NCBI GenBank assembly: GCA_023392795.1
Contig: JAEWNJ010000101.1
Span: forward strand, 1-64,000
Direction of reading: 5' to 3'
DNA: 64,000 nucleotides
DNA from: Candidatus Cloacimonadota bacterium
Lineage (GTDB): Bacteria; Cloacimonadota; Cloacimonadia; Cloacimonadales; Cloacimonadaceae
The notes under the pieces were generated by a model. That model worked only from the letters and a program-made list of their open reading frames with translations, searched no databases and was not told where the DNA came from. Of the stretch, positions 47,350 to 55,204 are shown piece by piece. A program made the position numbers and the translations under genes. Numbering within the stretch: the stretch's first letter is position 1; each line of letters opens with the position of its first letter.

Positions 47350-48969
47350 CTAAGCCATGAAGGGGTAAGGATAGTTCGTGGCTGGAGTGAAGCTTTCCTT
47401 TATGGAACGAGCTGAGATCCAGCGTTGCAGATTGAGCGCTGAGCCAGCTTTGTCATTGGTTCCGGAGGACCTGCCTCCGCCAAAGGGTTGCTGACCCACC
47501 ACTGCCCCGGTCGGTTTATCGTTGATGTAGAAGTTACCGGCGCTGTGCCTCAGGATTTCGTAGGCAAAGCAGATGGCCTGACGATCCTGTGCAAAGATGG
47601 ATCCGGTCAGACCGTAAGGCGAAGTGGAATCACAAAGCCGCAGAGTGCCTTCAAAGTCCTTTTCGGGATATACATAGATAGTTAGCACTGGCCCGAAGAT
47701 CTCTTCACACATGGTTTTGAAGCGGGGATTGGTGGTTTTGATCACGGTGGGTTCCACGTAGTATCCCACGCTATCGTCACAAGTTCCACCAAAGAGAATT
47801 TCGGCATCATCAGCAGCTTTAGCATAATCGATGTATCCTTTGATGTTGTCGAAACTGGATTTGTCGATCACGGCATTCATGAAGTTGCCGAAGTCCATGG
47901 GATCACCCATCTTGATGGTCGGCATCATTTCCTGCATTTCCTTGAGCCATGCAGGATACAGGGAATCCGGGATATACATTCTGGATGCGGCGCTGCACTT
48001 CTGACCCTGAAACTCGAAGGCACCGCGCAGTGAGGCTACTGCCAGCGCACGGGGATCAGCGGAGGCATGGGCAAAGATGAAATCCTTACCGCCGGTTTCG
48101 CCCACCAGACGCGGGTATGATTTGTAGTTATGGATGTTATTTGCCGTTCTTTGCCAGATGGCATTGAAAACCGAGGTGCTGCCGGTAAAGTGGATGCCGG
48201 CAAGATGTTCCGAATCTGTTACAAAGTTACCGATCTGAGCACCCGAACCGGGGATAAAGTTAATCACTCCATCGGGCAAACCTGCTTCCTTGAGCACCTG
48301 CATGATGAAGTATCCACTATATACCGCCGTTCCAGCGGGTTTCCAGATCACAGTATTGCCCATCAGGGCAGGTGCAGTGGGTAAATTCCCTGCGATCGAA
48401 GTGAAATTGAAGGGAGTAATGGCAAAGACAAAGCCTTCCAGAGAACGGTACTCAGTGAAATTCCATTCTCCTTTTGGCGAGACCAGGGGCTGCTGTTCAT
48501 AGATTTTCTGAGCAAAGTAGGCATTGAAGCGCCAGAAATCGATGAGTTCGCAAGCGGAGTCAATCTCCGCCTGATGGGCGTTTTTGCTTTGCCCCAGCAT
48601 AGTGGCTGCGTTCAAGACATCACGGTATTTTGTGGCAAGCAGTTCAGCTGCTTTCAGGAAAATGGCCGAGCGATGATAGAAAGCCATGTTCTCCCAATCA
48701 TGTTGGGCATCCACCGCCGCCTTCACCGCCATCTGGATCTCCGGTTCGCCCACTTTGTGATATTGGCCGATTACGTGCTTGTGGTTATGTGGTTCGATGC
48801 AGTTACTGGTCTTGCCACTGAAGATTTCTTTGCCACCGATTATGGCGGGAATCTCAATGCATCTATCATGCATCTCGGCAAGAGTTTTTTGTAAGGTTTC
48901 ACGTTGTTTGGAACCTCGTTCGTAGGTCATGACGGGTTCATTTTTGGGTATCGGGACTTCGAAAAACAT
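47350..48969 (-). CDS. pruA: 1-pyrroline-5-carboxylate dehydrogenase (class 4 aldehyde dehydrogenase)
   Basis: 539 residues. It oxidises glutamate semialdehyde/P5C to glutamate with NAD+, in proline and arginine catabolism. The start at 48969 has AAAAGGAG 5 bases upstream; the frame extends 21 codons further without a ribosome site. Catalytic Glu in VGETGGKD, catalytic Cys in QGQKCSAASRM, and EEIFGPVLTIYVY. No proline dehydrogenase is fused or nearby. It is monocistronic, with palindromic operator-like sites and a hairpin that could hide its ribosome site. Confidence 0.93.
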   Translation of the reverse strand: MFFEVPIPKNEPVMTYERGSKQRETLQKTLAEMHDRCIEIPAIIGGKEIFSGKTSNCIEPHNHKHVIGQYHKVGEPEIQMAVKAAVDAQHDWENMAFYHRSAIFLKAAELLATKYRDVLNAATMLGQSKNAHQAEIDSACELIDFWRFNAYFAQKIYEQQPLVSPKGEWNFTEYRSLEGFVFAITPFNFTSIAGNLPTAPALMGNTVIWKPAGTAVYSGYFIMQVLKEAGLPDGVINFIPGSGAQIGNFVTDSEHLAGIHFTGSTSVFNAIWQRTANNIHNYKSYPRLVGETGGKDFIFAHASADPRALAVASLRGAFEFQGQKCSAASRMYIPDSLYPAWLKEMQEMMPTIKMGDPMDFGNFMNAVIDKSSFDNIKGYIDYAKAADDAEILFGGTCDDSVGYYVEPTVIKTTNPRFKTMCEEIFGPVLTIYVYPEKDFEGTLRLCDSTSPYGLTGSIFAQDRQAICFAYEILRHSAGNFYINDKPTGAVVGQQPFGGGRSSGTNDKAGSALNLQRWISARSIKESFTPATNYPYPFMA

Positions 48970-48975
48970 GGGTAA

Positions 48976-49006
48976 CTCCTTTTCTTGCTTGCTTTTGTGA
49001 AAGGAG
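48976..49006 (-). promoter_or_regulatory. Hairpin that can sequester the pruA ribosome-binding site
   Basis: In the mRNA, CTCCTTT (49000-49006) is fully complementary to AAAGGAG (48976-48982), the Shine-Dalgarno of pruA, with a 17-base loop. This would block initiation unless opened. Confidence 0.5.
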
Positions 49007-49093
49007 GGAGAAGTATCTTCCGGGAAAAACACCTGAAGCTTCGATCACCTTTTCACACTGGAAGGCACATCTGTTTCCGGATGCACCCTATCG

Positions 49094-49147
49094 GTGAACA
49101 CTCATGCCTTTGGTTTAGATATGTTCACTCGGTGATGTGAACACTCA
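49094..49147. promoter_or_regulatory. Operator-like array of GTGAACA half-sites upstream of pruA
   Basis: GTGAACACTCA at 49094-49104 and again at 49137-49147 in direct orientation, with the inverted copy TGTTCAC at 49122-49128. The last two form a palindrome with an 8-base centre. A - strand TTGACA (49166-49171) lies just upstream, so the sites cover the expected -10/+1 region of pruA. Confidence 0.55.
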
Positions 49148-49265
49148 CTTCTGATAAGGGTTTTTTGTCAAGCCCCTCCTAATGCCTTTGGTTGCTCATC
49201 GCAAGTCCGAGGTTGTAATCCCACTTTCATCGCTTGCCGCCTTCAGGTTCATCTGCGTCGTGTAA

Positions 49266-49346
49266 GCCGGTCATACAATACTCGTGCCTTTGTATGACCT
49301 GTGTTCGACCGGTGTATGAGGGGCGCACGAGCCTCAGGGTAGGAAG
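49266..49346. repeat. Dispersed 81-base palindromic repeat, copy B
   Basis: The counterpart of 9531-9611, same length without gaps. It contains a perfect inverted repeat GGTCATACA (49269-49277) / TGTATGACC (49291-49299). Confidence 0.65.
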
Positions 49347-49350
49347 AAGG

Positions 49351-49377
49351 GTTGAGAAGGTTGAGAAGGTTGAGAAG
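49351..49377. repeat. Tandem repeat of GTTGAGAAG
   Basis: Three perfect 9-base copies followed by a degenerate fourth (CTTGAGGGG). It directly follows repeat copy B. Confidence 0.85.
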
Positions 49378-49599
49378 CTTGAGGGGGTCGAGTGGGCTGT
49401 GAGCGAACAGATAAGCAGCTACAAGCGGCATACTCCTTCAAGCAGTTACAAGCTGCTCCTACACTATCCGGATCACATCCCCCCGGCTTTGATAAGATTT
49501 TCCTTTACAAAATCCCGCAGCTTATTTGTTATGAAGCCTCAGCATACGAAATGCCATATATGGTGTTCCGCGCGATAATAATGTCTCAAGAAGAGGAAG

Positions 49600-51033
49600 A
49601 TGACTAATCCGACTTTGTTCCGTAATCCGGATCAGCTTGATTTTTCCGTGTTTATGGAGAGAATCCGAGAGCTGATGCAATCTGGATATTCTCCTTTGCA
49701 CTATTTTGGCAGTGATGAAAGGCTGCTGTATGCATTGCTGGGGAAAAACGGAGACACTCAGTTTTTATGCTCGGCCTTTCCCCCCAGCAATGAATACTCC
49801 GCGCTAACGGTGGATTTTCCCGCCTTCAGCATGTATGAAAGATTGCTGTATGAGGATCATGGCATCAGAGCCTGGGGACATCCTCAACTCAAAGTATTGA
49901 AAGCTTTTACAGATGATCATGCGGATCATCATGACTACTTATTTTTGGCTTCTGAATCCTCTGCTTTGCACGAAGTAGGGGTCGGACCGGTGCATGCCGG
50001 AGTGATCGAACCGGGGCATTTTCGCTTCATATGTCGTGGAGAAATCGTTGAACACCTGGAGATCAAGCTTGGCTATCAGCATCGTGGCGTGGAACGCTTG
50101 ATGCTGCAAGGCGACATTCGCACGAAGAACTGTCTGGCAGAGAGCATTGCGGGAGACACCAGTATCGGCCATGCGCTAGCCTGGTGCCTGGTATTGGAAG
50201 GTCTGACTGGAACGAAGGCTGCGGCTTTTCACACTCGCATGGTAGCCCTCGAACTGGAACGAATCGCCATGCACCTTTCAGTTCTATCGGCCCTGTCCGC
50301 CGACGTAGCCTATATTATGGGGCAAAACATGTTCGCCGCACTGAGAACGACAGTGATCAATTCCTCCCTCGCCATTTGTGGCAGCAGATTTGGAAAGCGC
50401 TGGCTTACTCCGGGTGGAGTACACTATGGCATCTCCAAAGATCAGGTGGACATTCTGAACAAGACCATTGCAGAAGTGCGTATTCAAGTGACAGATTGCT
50501 GTGAAGCTTTGTTCAAGAGCAGCAGCGTGTTATCCCGATTTGACGACACTGGCATACTGAAAACTCAGGACGCGCTGGCGCTAGGACTCACCGGGATCAC
50601 AGCCAAATCCAGCGGAGTCTTTACGGACGCAAGAATGGATTATCCTCTATCCGATGAAATCTCGTTTACCGCTTTGTGTGAAAACTCCGGAGATGTATGG
50701 GCCAGGGCTCACTTACGTTATCGGGAAATCATCCAATCCCTGGATCTGGTAGCGCGTTACCTTGAGCGCCATGATCCCTCAGCGGTACTCTGCGTTCCAC
50801 TGGAGGATTTCCAGCCAGATAGCATCGCTTGTGGGTTTGTGGAGGGATACCGGGGACGCATAGTGCATGTTTGCAAGACTGATCCTGCGGGCAAGCCATT
50901 GTGGTATAAAATTGTCGATCCTTCTTTCACAAATTGGCAGGCGCTCGCTTTGGTGATGAGAAACGGACAGATCTCCGATTTCCCGATTTGCAATAAAAGC
51001 TTTGATTTATCCTACAGCGGGAGTGACCTCTAA
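49600..51033 (+). CDS. ehrL: Hydrogenase-related large subunit (NuoC-NuoD/HycE-like) without NiFe ligands
   Basis: 477 residues. Residues ~1-110 resemble a NuoC-like 30-kDa domain and the rest the NuoD/HycE large subunit. GVGPVHAGVIEPGHFRF and LGYQHRGVERLM are typical of group 4. The ligand motif CGxC of HycE (RVCGICSFAH) reads SIAGDTSIGH (A184, T187; His191 kept), and DPCxxC reads DPSFTN (S442, N445), so all four NiFe cysteines are gone while the frame is intact. This matches Ehr complexes rather than active hydrogenases. The start is the ATG at 49600 with AGAGG close before it. It leads a six-gene operon. Confidence 0.88.
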   Translation: MTNPTLFRNPDQLDFSVFMERIRELMQSGYSPLHYFGSDERLLYALLGKNGDTQFLCSAFPPSNEYSALTVDFPAFSMYERLLYEDHGIRAWGHPQLKVLKAFTDDHADHHDYLFLASESSALHEVGVGPVHAGVIEPGHFRFICRGEIVEHLEIKLGYQHRGVERLMLQGDIRTKNCLAESIAGDTSIGHALAWCLVLEGLTGTKAAAFHTRMVALELERIAMHLSVLSALSADVAYIMGQNMFAALRTTVINSSLAICGSRFGKRWLTPGGVHYGISKDQVDILNKTIAEVRIQVTDCCEALFKSSSVLSRFDDTGILKTQDALALGLTGITAKSSGVFTDARMDYPLSDEISFTALCENSGDVWARAHLRYREIIQSLDLVARYLERHDPSAVLCVPLEDFQPDSIACGFVEGYRGRIVHVCKTDPAGKPLWYKIVDPSFTNWQALALVMRNGQISDFPICNKSFDLSYSGSDL

Positions 51034-51759
51034 ATGTTTGAACTTGTTAAAGCACGCCTCCGGCACGGATATCAGGCGATCCCCGATCCGCTACTAGCAC
51101 AGATCAATCCTGCTTTCCCGGGATGCCCCACCCTGGCAGCGGATGCCGATCTGCAGGCTCTGGCCGCGCTGTGCCCCACCGGAGCTTTTTCCGGGAAAGG
51201 TTTGGACTTGGGCAAATGCACATTTTGTGGAGCCTGTCAACGTAAGTATCCGAAGATGATAGACTTCAAGCCCGATTTTCGCTTGGCTGCCGACAGCAGG
51301 GAAGCCCTGATCGTTGCTCCTGGCACTCAATATGTGGCCAAGATCGCCCCACATGAGATCAAACTCTTTCGCCGTTCCTTTGCCATACGCAACGTGAGCG
51401 CCGGAGGCTGCAATGCCTGCGAACTGGAACTCGGCGCCAGTACAAACGTTAATTTCGATATGGGACGATATGGCGTGGAGATCGTAGCTTCGCCCCGCCA
51501 TGCGGATGCCTTGATTCTGACCGGTCCAATCAGCCGAAACATGGCAGACGCCCTCGCTGACACCTGGGAAGCCATCCCAGCGCCCAAGTGCCTCATTTTA
51601 TGCGGATGCTGCGCCATATCCGGCGGTGTATTCGCCCCTTCAGCCCAGCTAGACCGCTCCTTCCTGGCGCATTGGCCAGCCAGCATCTACATCCCAGGCT
51701 GTCCTGCTCATCCTCTTTCCATCGAACACGCGATTCACAGCTTTATGGGGGGCAAATGA
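51034..51759 (+). CDS. ehrS: Hydrogenase-related small subunit fused to a ferredoxin domain (NuoB/HycG-like)
   Basis: 241 residues. The N-terminal part is a reduced NuoI/ferredoxin domain with four cysteines for one [4Fe-4S] cluster: C47 (LCPTGAF) and C62, C65, C68 (CTFCGAC). The C-terminal part is the NuoB/HycG small subunit with the proximal cluster ligands C126, C129 (GGCNACELEL), C193 (CCAISGG) and C223 (PGCPAHP). So the electron path to the large subunit is complete although its metal site is not. It starts at the base after the ehrL stop and overlaps the next gene by ATGA. Confidence 0.9.
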   Translation: MFELVKARLRHGYQAIPDPLLAQINPAFPGCPTLAADADLQALAALCPTGAFSGKGLDLGKCTFCGACQRKYPKMIDFKPDFRLAADSREALIVAPGTQYVAKIAPHEIKLFRRSFAIRNVSAGGCNACELELGASTNVNFDMGRYGVEIVASPRHADALILTGPISRNMADALADTWEAIPAPKCLILCGCCAISGGVFAPSAQLDRSFLAHWPASIYIPGCPAHPLSIEHAIHSFMGGK

Positions 51760-53666
51760 GTATCGGCTTCATCCTCCTCTTTCTTAGTCTGATCCCTGCT
51801 CTGTGGAAACGCTCCGGTCTTTTTAGCATAGTCTGGCTCTTGGGCTCAGGCTTCATCGCGTTTGAATATATGGAAGTCCTTTATTCCAGGAATGTGCAGG
51901 ACTATCTGCTGATGTTCCCGGATCCCATCGGCATTGCCAATATAGGCCTGAACAAGCTTTCTGCCTTCTTTGGAGTAATCTTTTCCATCGGCTTGCCTTT
52001 GGGGATGTTATATGGGCATTTTTATCTGAAAGAACACCCTGGACCGGGCCTGCGCTCACATCTATTCTGGCTGGGACTTTTGGGACTCAGCATGCATGGA
52101 CTCTTGTGGATGCGGCATAGCCTCCTATTCCTGATGCTGTGGGAGGTGATGAGTATCTCCTCATTCTTCTGTGTAATCCAGGATCGCGCTGCATCTCTGA
52201 AAGCAGCGCTGAACTACATCATAACCATGCAGATAGGCGCGGGATTCCTGATGGCGGGATTTGGCATCCTCTATCTGCAGACGGGAAGCTTTGATCTCTC
52301 GGTTCTGGCCGCCATGCCCCGCCTACCGATGTATCTCTTGATGATTGGCTTCGCCTTCAAGGCGGGCTTCGTTCCCTTCGCATCGTGGCTGCCTCAGGCG
52401 CATCCGGTGGCTCCGGCTCATGTATCAGGCATTATGAGTGCCATGATGATCAAGGCCGGACTCTATGGCATCCTCGTGATCATCAGCATGAATAGCTACA
52501 ATCTCAGGGAGATAGCCATATTCTGTCTGATCTCTGTGGTGACTGCCTTCTGGGGAGTGATCCATGCCATGATCAGCAGCAATGTAAAAAAAGCCCTCGC
52601 CTTTTCTTCCATCGAAAATATGGGCATCATCGGCATCGGGCTGAGCGTGGGACTCTTGGGGCTGGATGCCGGGATACCGATGATGGCTACTCTGGGCTTT
52701 GCCGGAGCGCTGTTGCATACCTTCTTTCATTCGCTCTTTAAAGCTCTGCTCTTTTATCTATCCGGCAATATTCTTTGCTCCTGCCATACTCTGGAGGCCG
52801 ATCAACTGGGCGGTCTGGCCAAAGCAATGCCCCGCACTGCAGCATACTTTCTCATCGGCACTTTTGCCATATCGGCTCTGCCCATCGGCAATGCCTTTAT
52901 CAGTGAGTTCGGTATTTATAGTGGTCTGCTGAGCGCGATGGCATCGCAGGATTTGCCCGCGATTGTGATCAGTGTGGTGCTGTTGGCTGCCATGGCGTTT
53001 ATCGGAGCTCTGGCCTTGATTGCTTTTGCCAAGCTATTTGGCATCATCTTCCTGGGTGAACCGCGCAGCGAACACGCCATAAAGGCCAGGGAATGCCCTC
53101 GCGGGATGCGTTTGCCACAAATGGTACTGGTGGCAGGAATCCTGCTCAGCGGTATCTTTGGCAACCTGGGTTTGCGTTTTGTGAAGCCTCTCCTGCGCTG
53201 GATGCAACTGGATATGAGCGGGTATATCGGGCTTAGAGACATCTATAATCAGATGAGCATCGTCATGGGGATCGTGCTGTTGGTCTTTGGGCTCCTGTAT
53301 CTGATCAGAAAGCTCTGCGTGAAGGATATCGTATCTCCCACCTGGGGATGCGGATATCATAAGCCCAGCCCCCGAATGCAATACACTTCCCTGGCGTTCG
53401 TGCATCCCCTGTCCTATTTCTTGAAGCCCTTTATCCTGATCAGAAAGAAACGGATAAAAGCCGAGGGACTATTTGCCCGGGAAGTGGAATATACCGAGCA
53501 TTTTGAGGATCCATTCTGGAAGTGCATTGTGGAGCCAGTGAGCAAGGCTCTGAACTGGTTTTTCGGCCTTTTCTCCGGTATGCATAATGGCCGCACTGAT
53601 GCTTACATCGCCTGGTGCGTAGGCTTTTTGATCGTAGTGTTAGTCTGGGTTTTGGGGTTCAAATGA
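51756..53666 (+). CDS. HyfB/HycC-like antiporter-type membrane subunit
   Basis: About 636 residues from the ATG at 51756, overlapping the ehrS stop; the frame is open further up inside ehrS. Roughly 14-16 membrane helices of the Mrp/NuoL family. Ion-path residues are kept: Glu in LMLWEVMSISSF, Lys in GFAFKAGFVPFASWLPQAHP, and Lys in FHSLFKALLFYLSG. The C-terminal SPTWGCGYHKPSPRMQYTS segment is characteristic of HyfB/HycC. It is likely one of two proton or sodium pumping subunits of the complex. Confidence 0.9.
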   Translation: MSIGFILLFLSLIPALWKRSGLFSIVWLLGSGFIAFEYMEVLYSRNVQDYLLMFPDPIGIANIGLNKLSAFFGVIFSIGLPLGMLYGHFYLKEHPGPGLRSHLFWLGLLGLSMHGLLWMRHSLLFLMLWEVMSISSFFCVIQDRAASLKAALNYIITMQIGAGFLMAGFGILYLQTGSFDLSVLAAMPRLPMYLLMIGFAFKAGFVPFASWLPQAHPVAPAHVSGIMSAMMIKAGLYGILVIISMNSYNLREIAIFCLISVVTAFWGVIHAMISSNVKKALAFSSIENMGIIGIGLSVGLLGLDAGIPMMATLGFAGALLHTFFHSLFKALLFYLSGNILCSCHTLEADQLGGLAKAMPRTAAYFLIGTFAISALPIGNAFISEFGIYSGLLSAMASQDLPAIVISVVLLAAMAFIGALALIAFAKLFGIIFLGEPRSEHAIKARECPRGMRLPQMVLVAGILLSGIFGNLGLRFVKPLLRWMQLDMSGYIGLRDIYNQMSIVMGIVLLVFGLLYLIRKLCVKDIVSPTWGCGYHKPSPRMQYTSLAFVHPLSYFLKPFILIRKKRIKAEGLFAREVEYTEHFEDPFWKCIVEPVSKALNWFFGLFSGMHNGRTDAYIAWCVGFLIVVLVWVLGFK

Positions 53667-54568
53667 TAAATATACTGATAATCCTGCTCTTGCCCTTGTT
53701 TCTCCCGGGGCTCATTTCCCGAGTGAAGGCCATAATGGTTGGCAGAAAAGGACAGAGCCTGCTGCAGCCATATTATCACTTTATCAAACTGCTGCGCAAG
53801 GATGAGGTGATCAGCAGCAGCGCTTCCTTCGTCACCCGTCTGGCTCCCTCACTAGCGCTTTCAGCCACCCTTTGTGCTGCGTTATTCGTCCCCATGGGGC
53901 TATCAGAGTCCATCTTCAGCTTCAAAGGTGATGTAGTGCTGGTGCTGTATTTACTGGCTTTAGCCAAAGGCATCATGGTCTTTGCCGCCTTGGATAGCGG
54001 CAGCAGTTTCGAAGGCATGGGTGCCAGCAGAGAGATTAGCTTTACTGCCTTCCTGGAACCGGCCTTCATCCTCATCATGGCCTCATTGATCTTCAGCGCG
54101 GGCTTTACCTCGCTGAGCGGATTGCTACATTCTTATAGTATGGGCGGTCAGGGAGTATGGAATATCGTTGTGGGAGCTTTCACCGTCTTCGCATTGTATT
54201 TGATGCTCCTTATTGAATCCGCCAGAGTGCCCTTTGATGATCCCAATACCCATCTGGAGCTAACAATGATCCACGAGGTGATGATCCTGGACTATAGCGG
54301 ATTCTCTCTGGGTTTGATTCATTATACTGCAGCGCTGAAAATGCTGATCTATTCTTCATTGATAGTCCAGATTATCATTCCCCAGACCACTTCATTACCG
54401 ATGCTTTGGTTCCTTGGTGGCATCATCTGTACCGGGATCGTAACTGGAATCCTGGAAAGCCTGATGGCGCGCTTCCGGATGAACCGAAATCTGGAGCTGG
54501 TACTGGTTCCCGTCTCGGTTGCCGTATTGGCCATCGCAGCTCTCATCGCCAAAAGTATCGGAGTGTGA
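53663..54568 (+). CDS. HyfC/HycD-like (NuoH-type) membrane subunit
   Basis: 301 residues from the ATG at 53663 (overlap with the previous TGA). About eight membrane helices. NuoH-family signatures: GRKGQSLLQPYYHFIKLLRKDEV near residue 30 and ESARVPFDDPNTHLELTM in the last cytoplasmic loop, which contacts the hydrophilic arm. It anchors the two soluble subunits to the antiporter-like parts. Confidence 0.92.
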   Translation: MINILIILLLPLFLPGLISRVKAIMVGRKGQSLLQPYYHFIKLLRKDEVISSSASFVTRLAPSLALSATLCAALFVPMGLSESIFSFKGDVVLVLYLLALAKGIMVFAALDSGSSFEGMGASREISFTAFLEPAFILIMASLIFSAGFTSLSGLLHSYSMGGQGVWNIVVGAFTVFALYLMLLIESARVPFDDPNTHLELTMIHEVMILDYSGFSLGLIHYTAALKMLIYSSLIVQIIIPQTTSLPMLWFLGGIICTGIVTGILESLMARFRMNRNLELVLVPVSVAVLAIAALIAKSIGV

Positions 54569-54571
54569 TAA

Positions 54572-55204
54572 ATGCAAGAGATATTAGTATTGGCCTTTGG
54601 AATTACCTTGCTGTTTGCCTCGGTGACCAATATGCTAAGCTCCATCATCAAGATTCTCGTGGTGCAGGGATTGATCCTCTTTGGCATCACCTTGCTCAAG
54701 AGCACGCATCTAAACTGGGTTGGCTTTGCCTTCATCGCGCTCGAAACGCTGATCTTTAAAGCCATTGTGATACCCTGGTTTATCGACGATACCATCAAGC
54801 ACAATCAGATTCACCGTGAGGTGGAAGCCTATGTGTCGAATTTCTTTTCTCTGGCACTGATGAGCCTGATCTTTCTGGGCAGTTTTGCCCTTGCCGGTTT
54901 TTCGGGACAGCATTCTGGAAAGCTTTTCCCGCTGGAGTTTGGCATAGCCTTTGCCACCATCATCAAGGGGCTTTTCATCATCATTGCCAACAAGAAACTG
55001 ATCACACATCTGATGGGCTACCTGATCATGGAAAATGGGATATTCCTCTTATCTCTGGCTGTGGGTGGCGATCTCCCTCACATCATTTCTCTGGGCATTT
55101 CTTTGGATATCATCCTTTCGGTCTTGATCGGAGTACTCTTTATCAAACGCATCAAATCTACCTTTGATGATGCTGAAAGCCCGCGTCAATTGAGGGAGGA
55201 CTGA
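54572..55204 (+). CDS. HyfE-like membrane subunit
   Basis: 210 residues with about six membrane helices. The pattern (FGITLLFASVTNMLSSIIKILVVQGL, then IEREVEAYVSN-like IHREVEAYVSNFFSL and MGYLIMENGIFLLSLAVGGDLP) matches HyfE, the two-part relative of NuoK. Glu in the MENG motif is the usual conserved charge. It lies 3 bases after the HyfC-like gene and shares one base with the next. Confidence 0.88.
   Translation: MQEILVLAFGITLLFASVTNMLSSIIKILVVQGLILFGITLLKSTHLNWVGFAFIALETLIFKAIVIPWFIDDTIKHNQIHREVEAYVSNFFSLALMSLIFLGSFALAGFSGQHSGKLFPLEFGIAFATIIKGLFIIIANKKLITHLMGYLIMENGIFLLSLAVGGDLPHIISLGISLDIILSVLIGVLFIKRIKSTFDDAESPRQLRED

Larger units (their letters stand above)
48970..49599. other. Divergent intergenic region between pruA and the hydrogenase-related operon
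   Basis: 630 bases without a convincing gene. It holds the pruA leader and operator-like sites, copy B of the palindromic repeat (49266-49346), a 9-base tandem repeat (49351-49377), and an inverted repeat AGCAGCT (49414-49420) / AGCTGCT (49451-49457). No clear promoter of the 49600 operon is visible. Confidence 0.6.

Noticed and set aside
48970..49160. Glycine or other known riboswitch in the pruA leader
   Set aside because: I could not find the conserved core of any class I know; only the simple anti-Shine-Dalgarno pairing is supported.
49351..49377. CRISPR-like repeat
   Set aside because: Units are 9 bases with no spacers; it is a simple tandem repeat.
49392..49607. Possible small gene of 71 codons before the Ehr-type operon
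   Set aside because: Its first part is made of short repeats (KQLQAA twice), it has no ribosome site, and it overlaps the ehrL start.
49600..51033. Large subunit as an active group 4 NiFe hydrogenase
   Set aside because: All four ligand cysteines are absent, so a hydrogenase label would be misleading.
51588..51755. N-terminal extension of the HyfB-like protein
   Set aside because: These codons lie inside ehrS in another frame; the ATG at 51756 overlaps the ehrS stop as in the other coupled genes.
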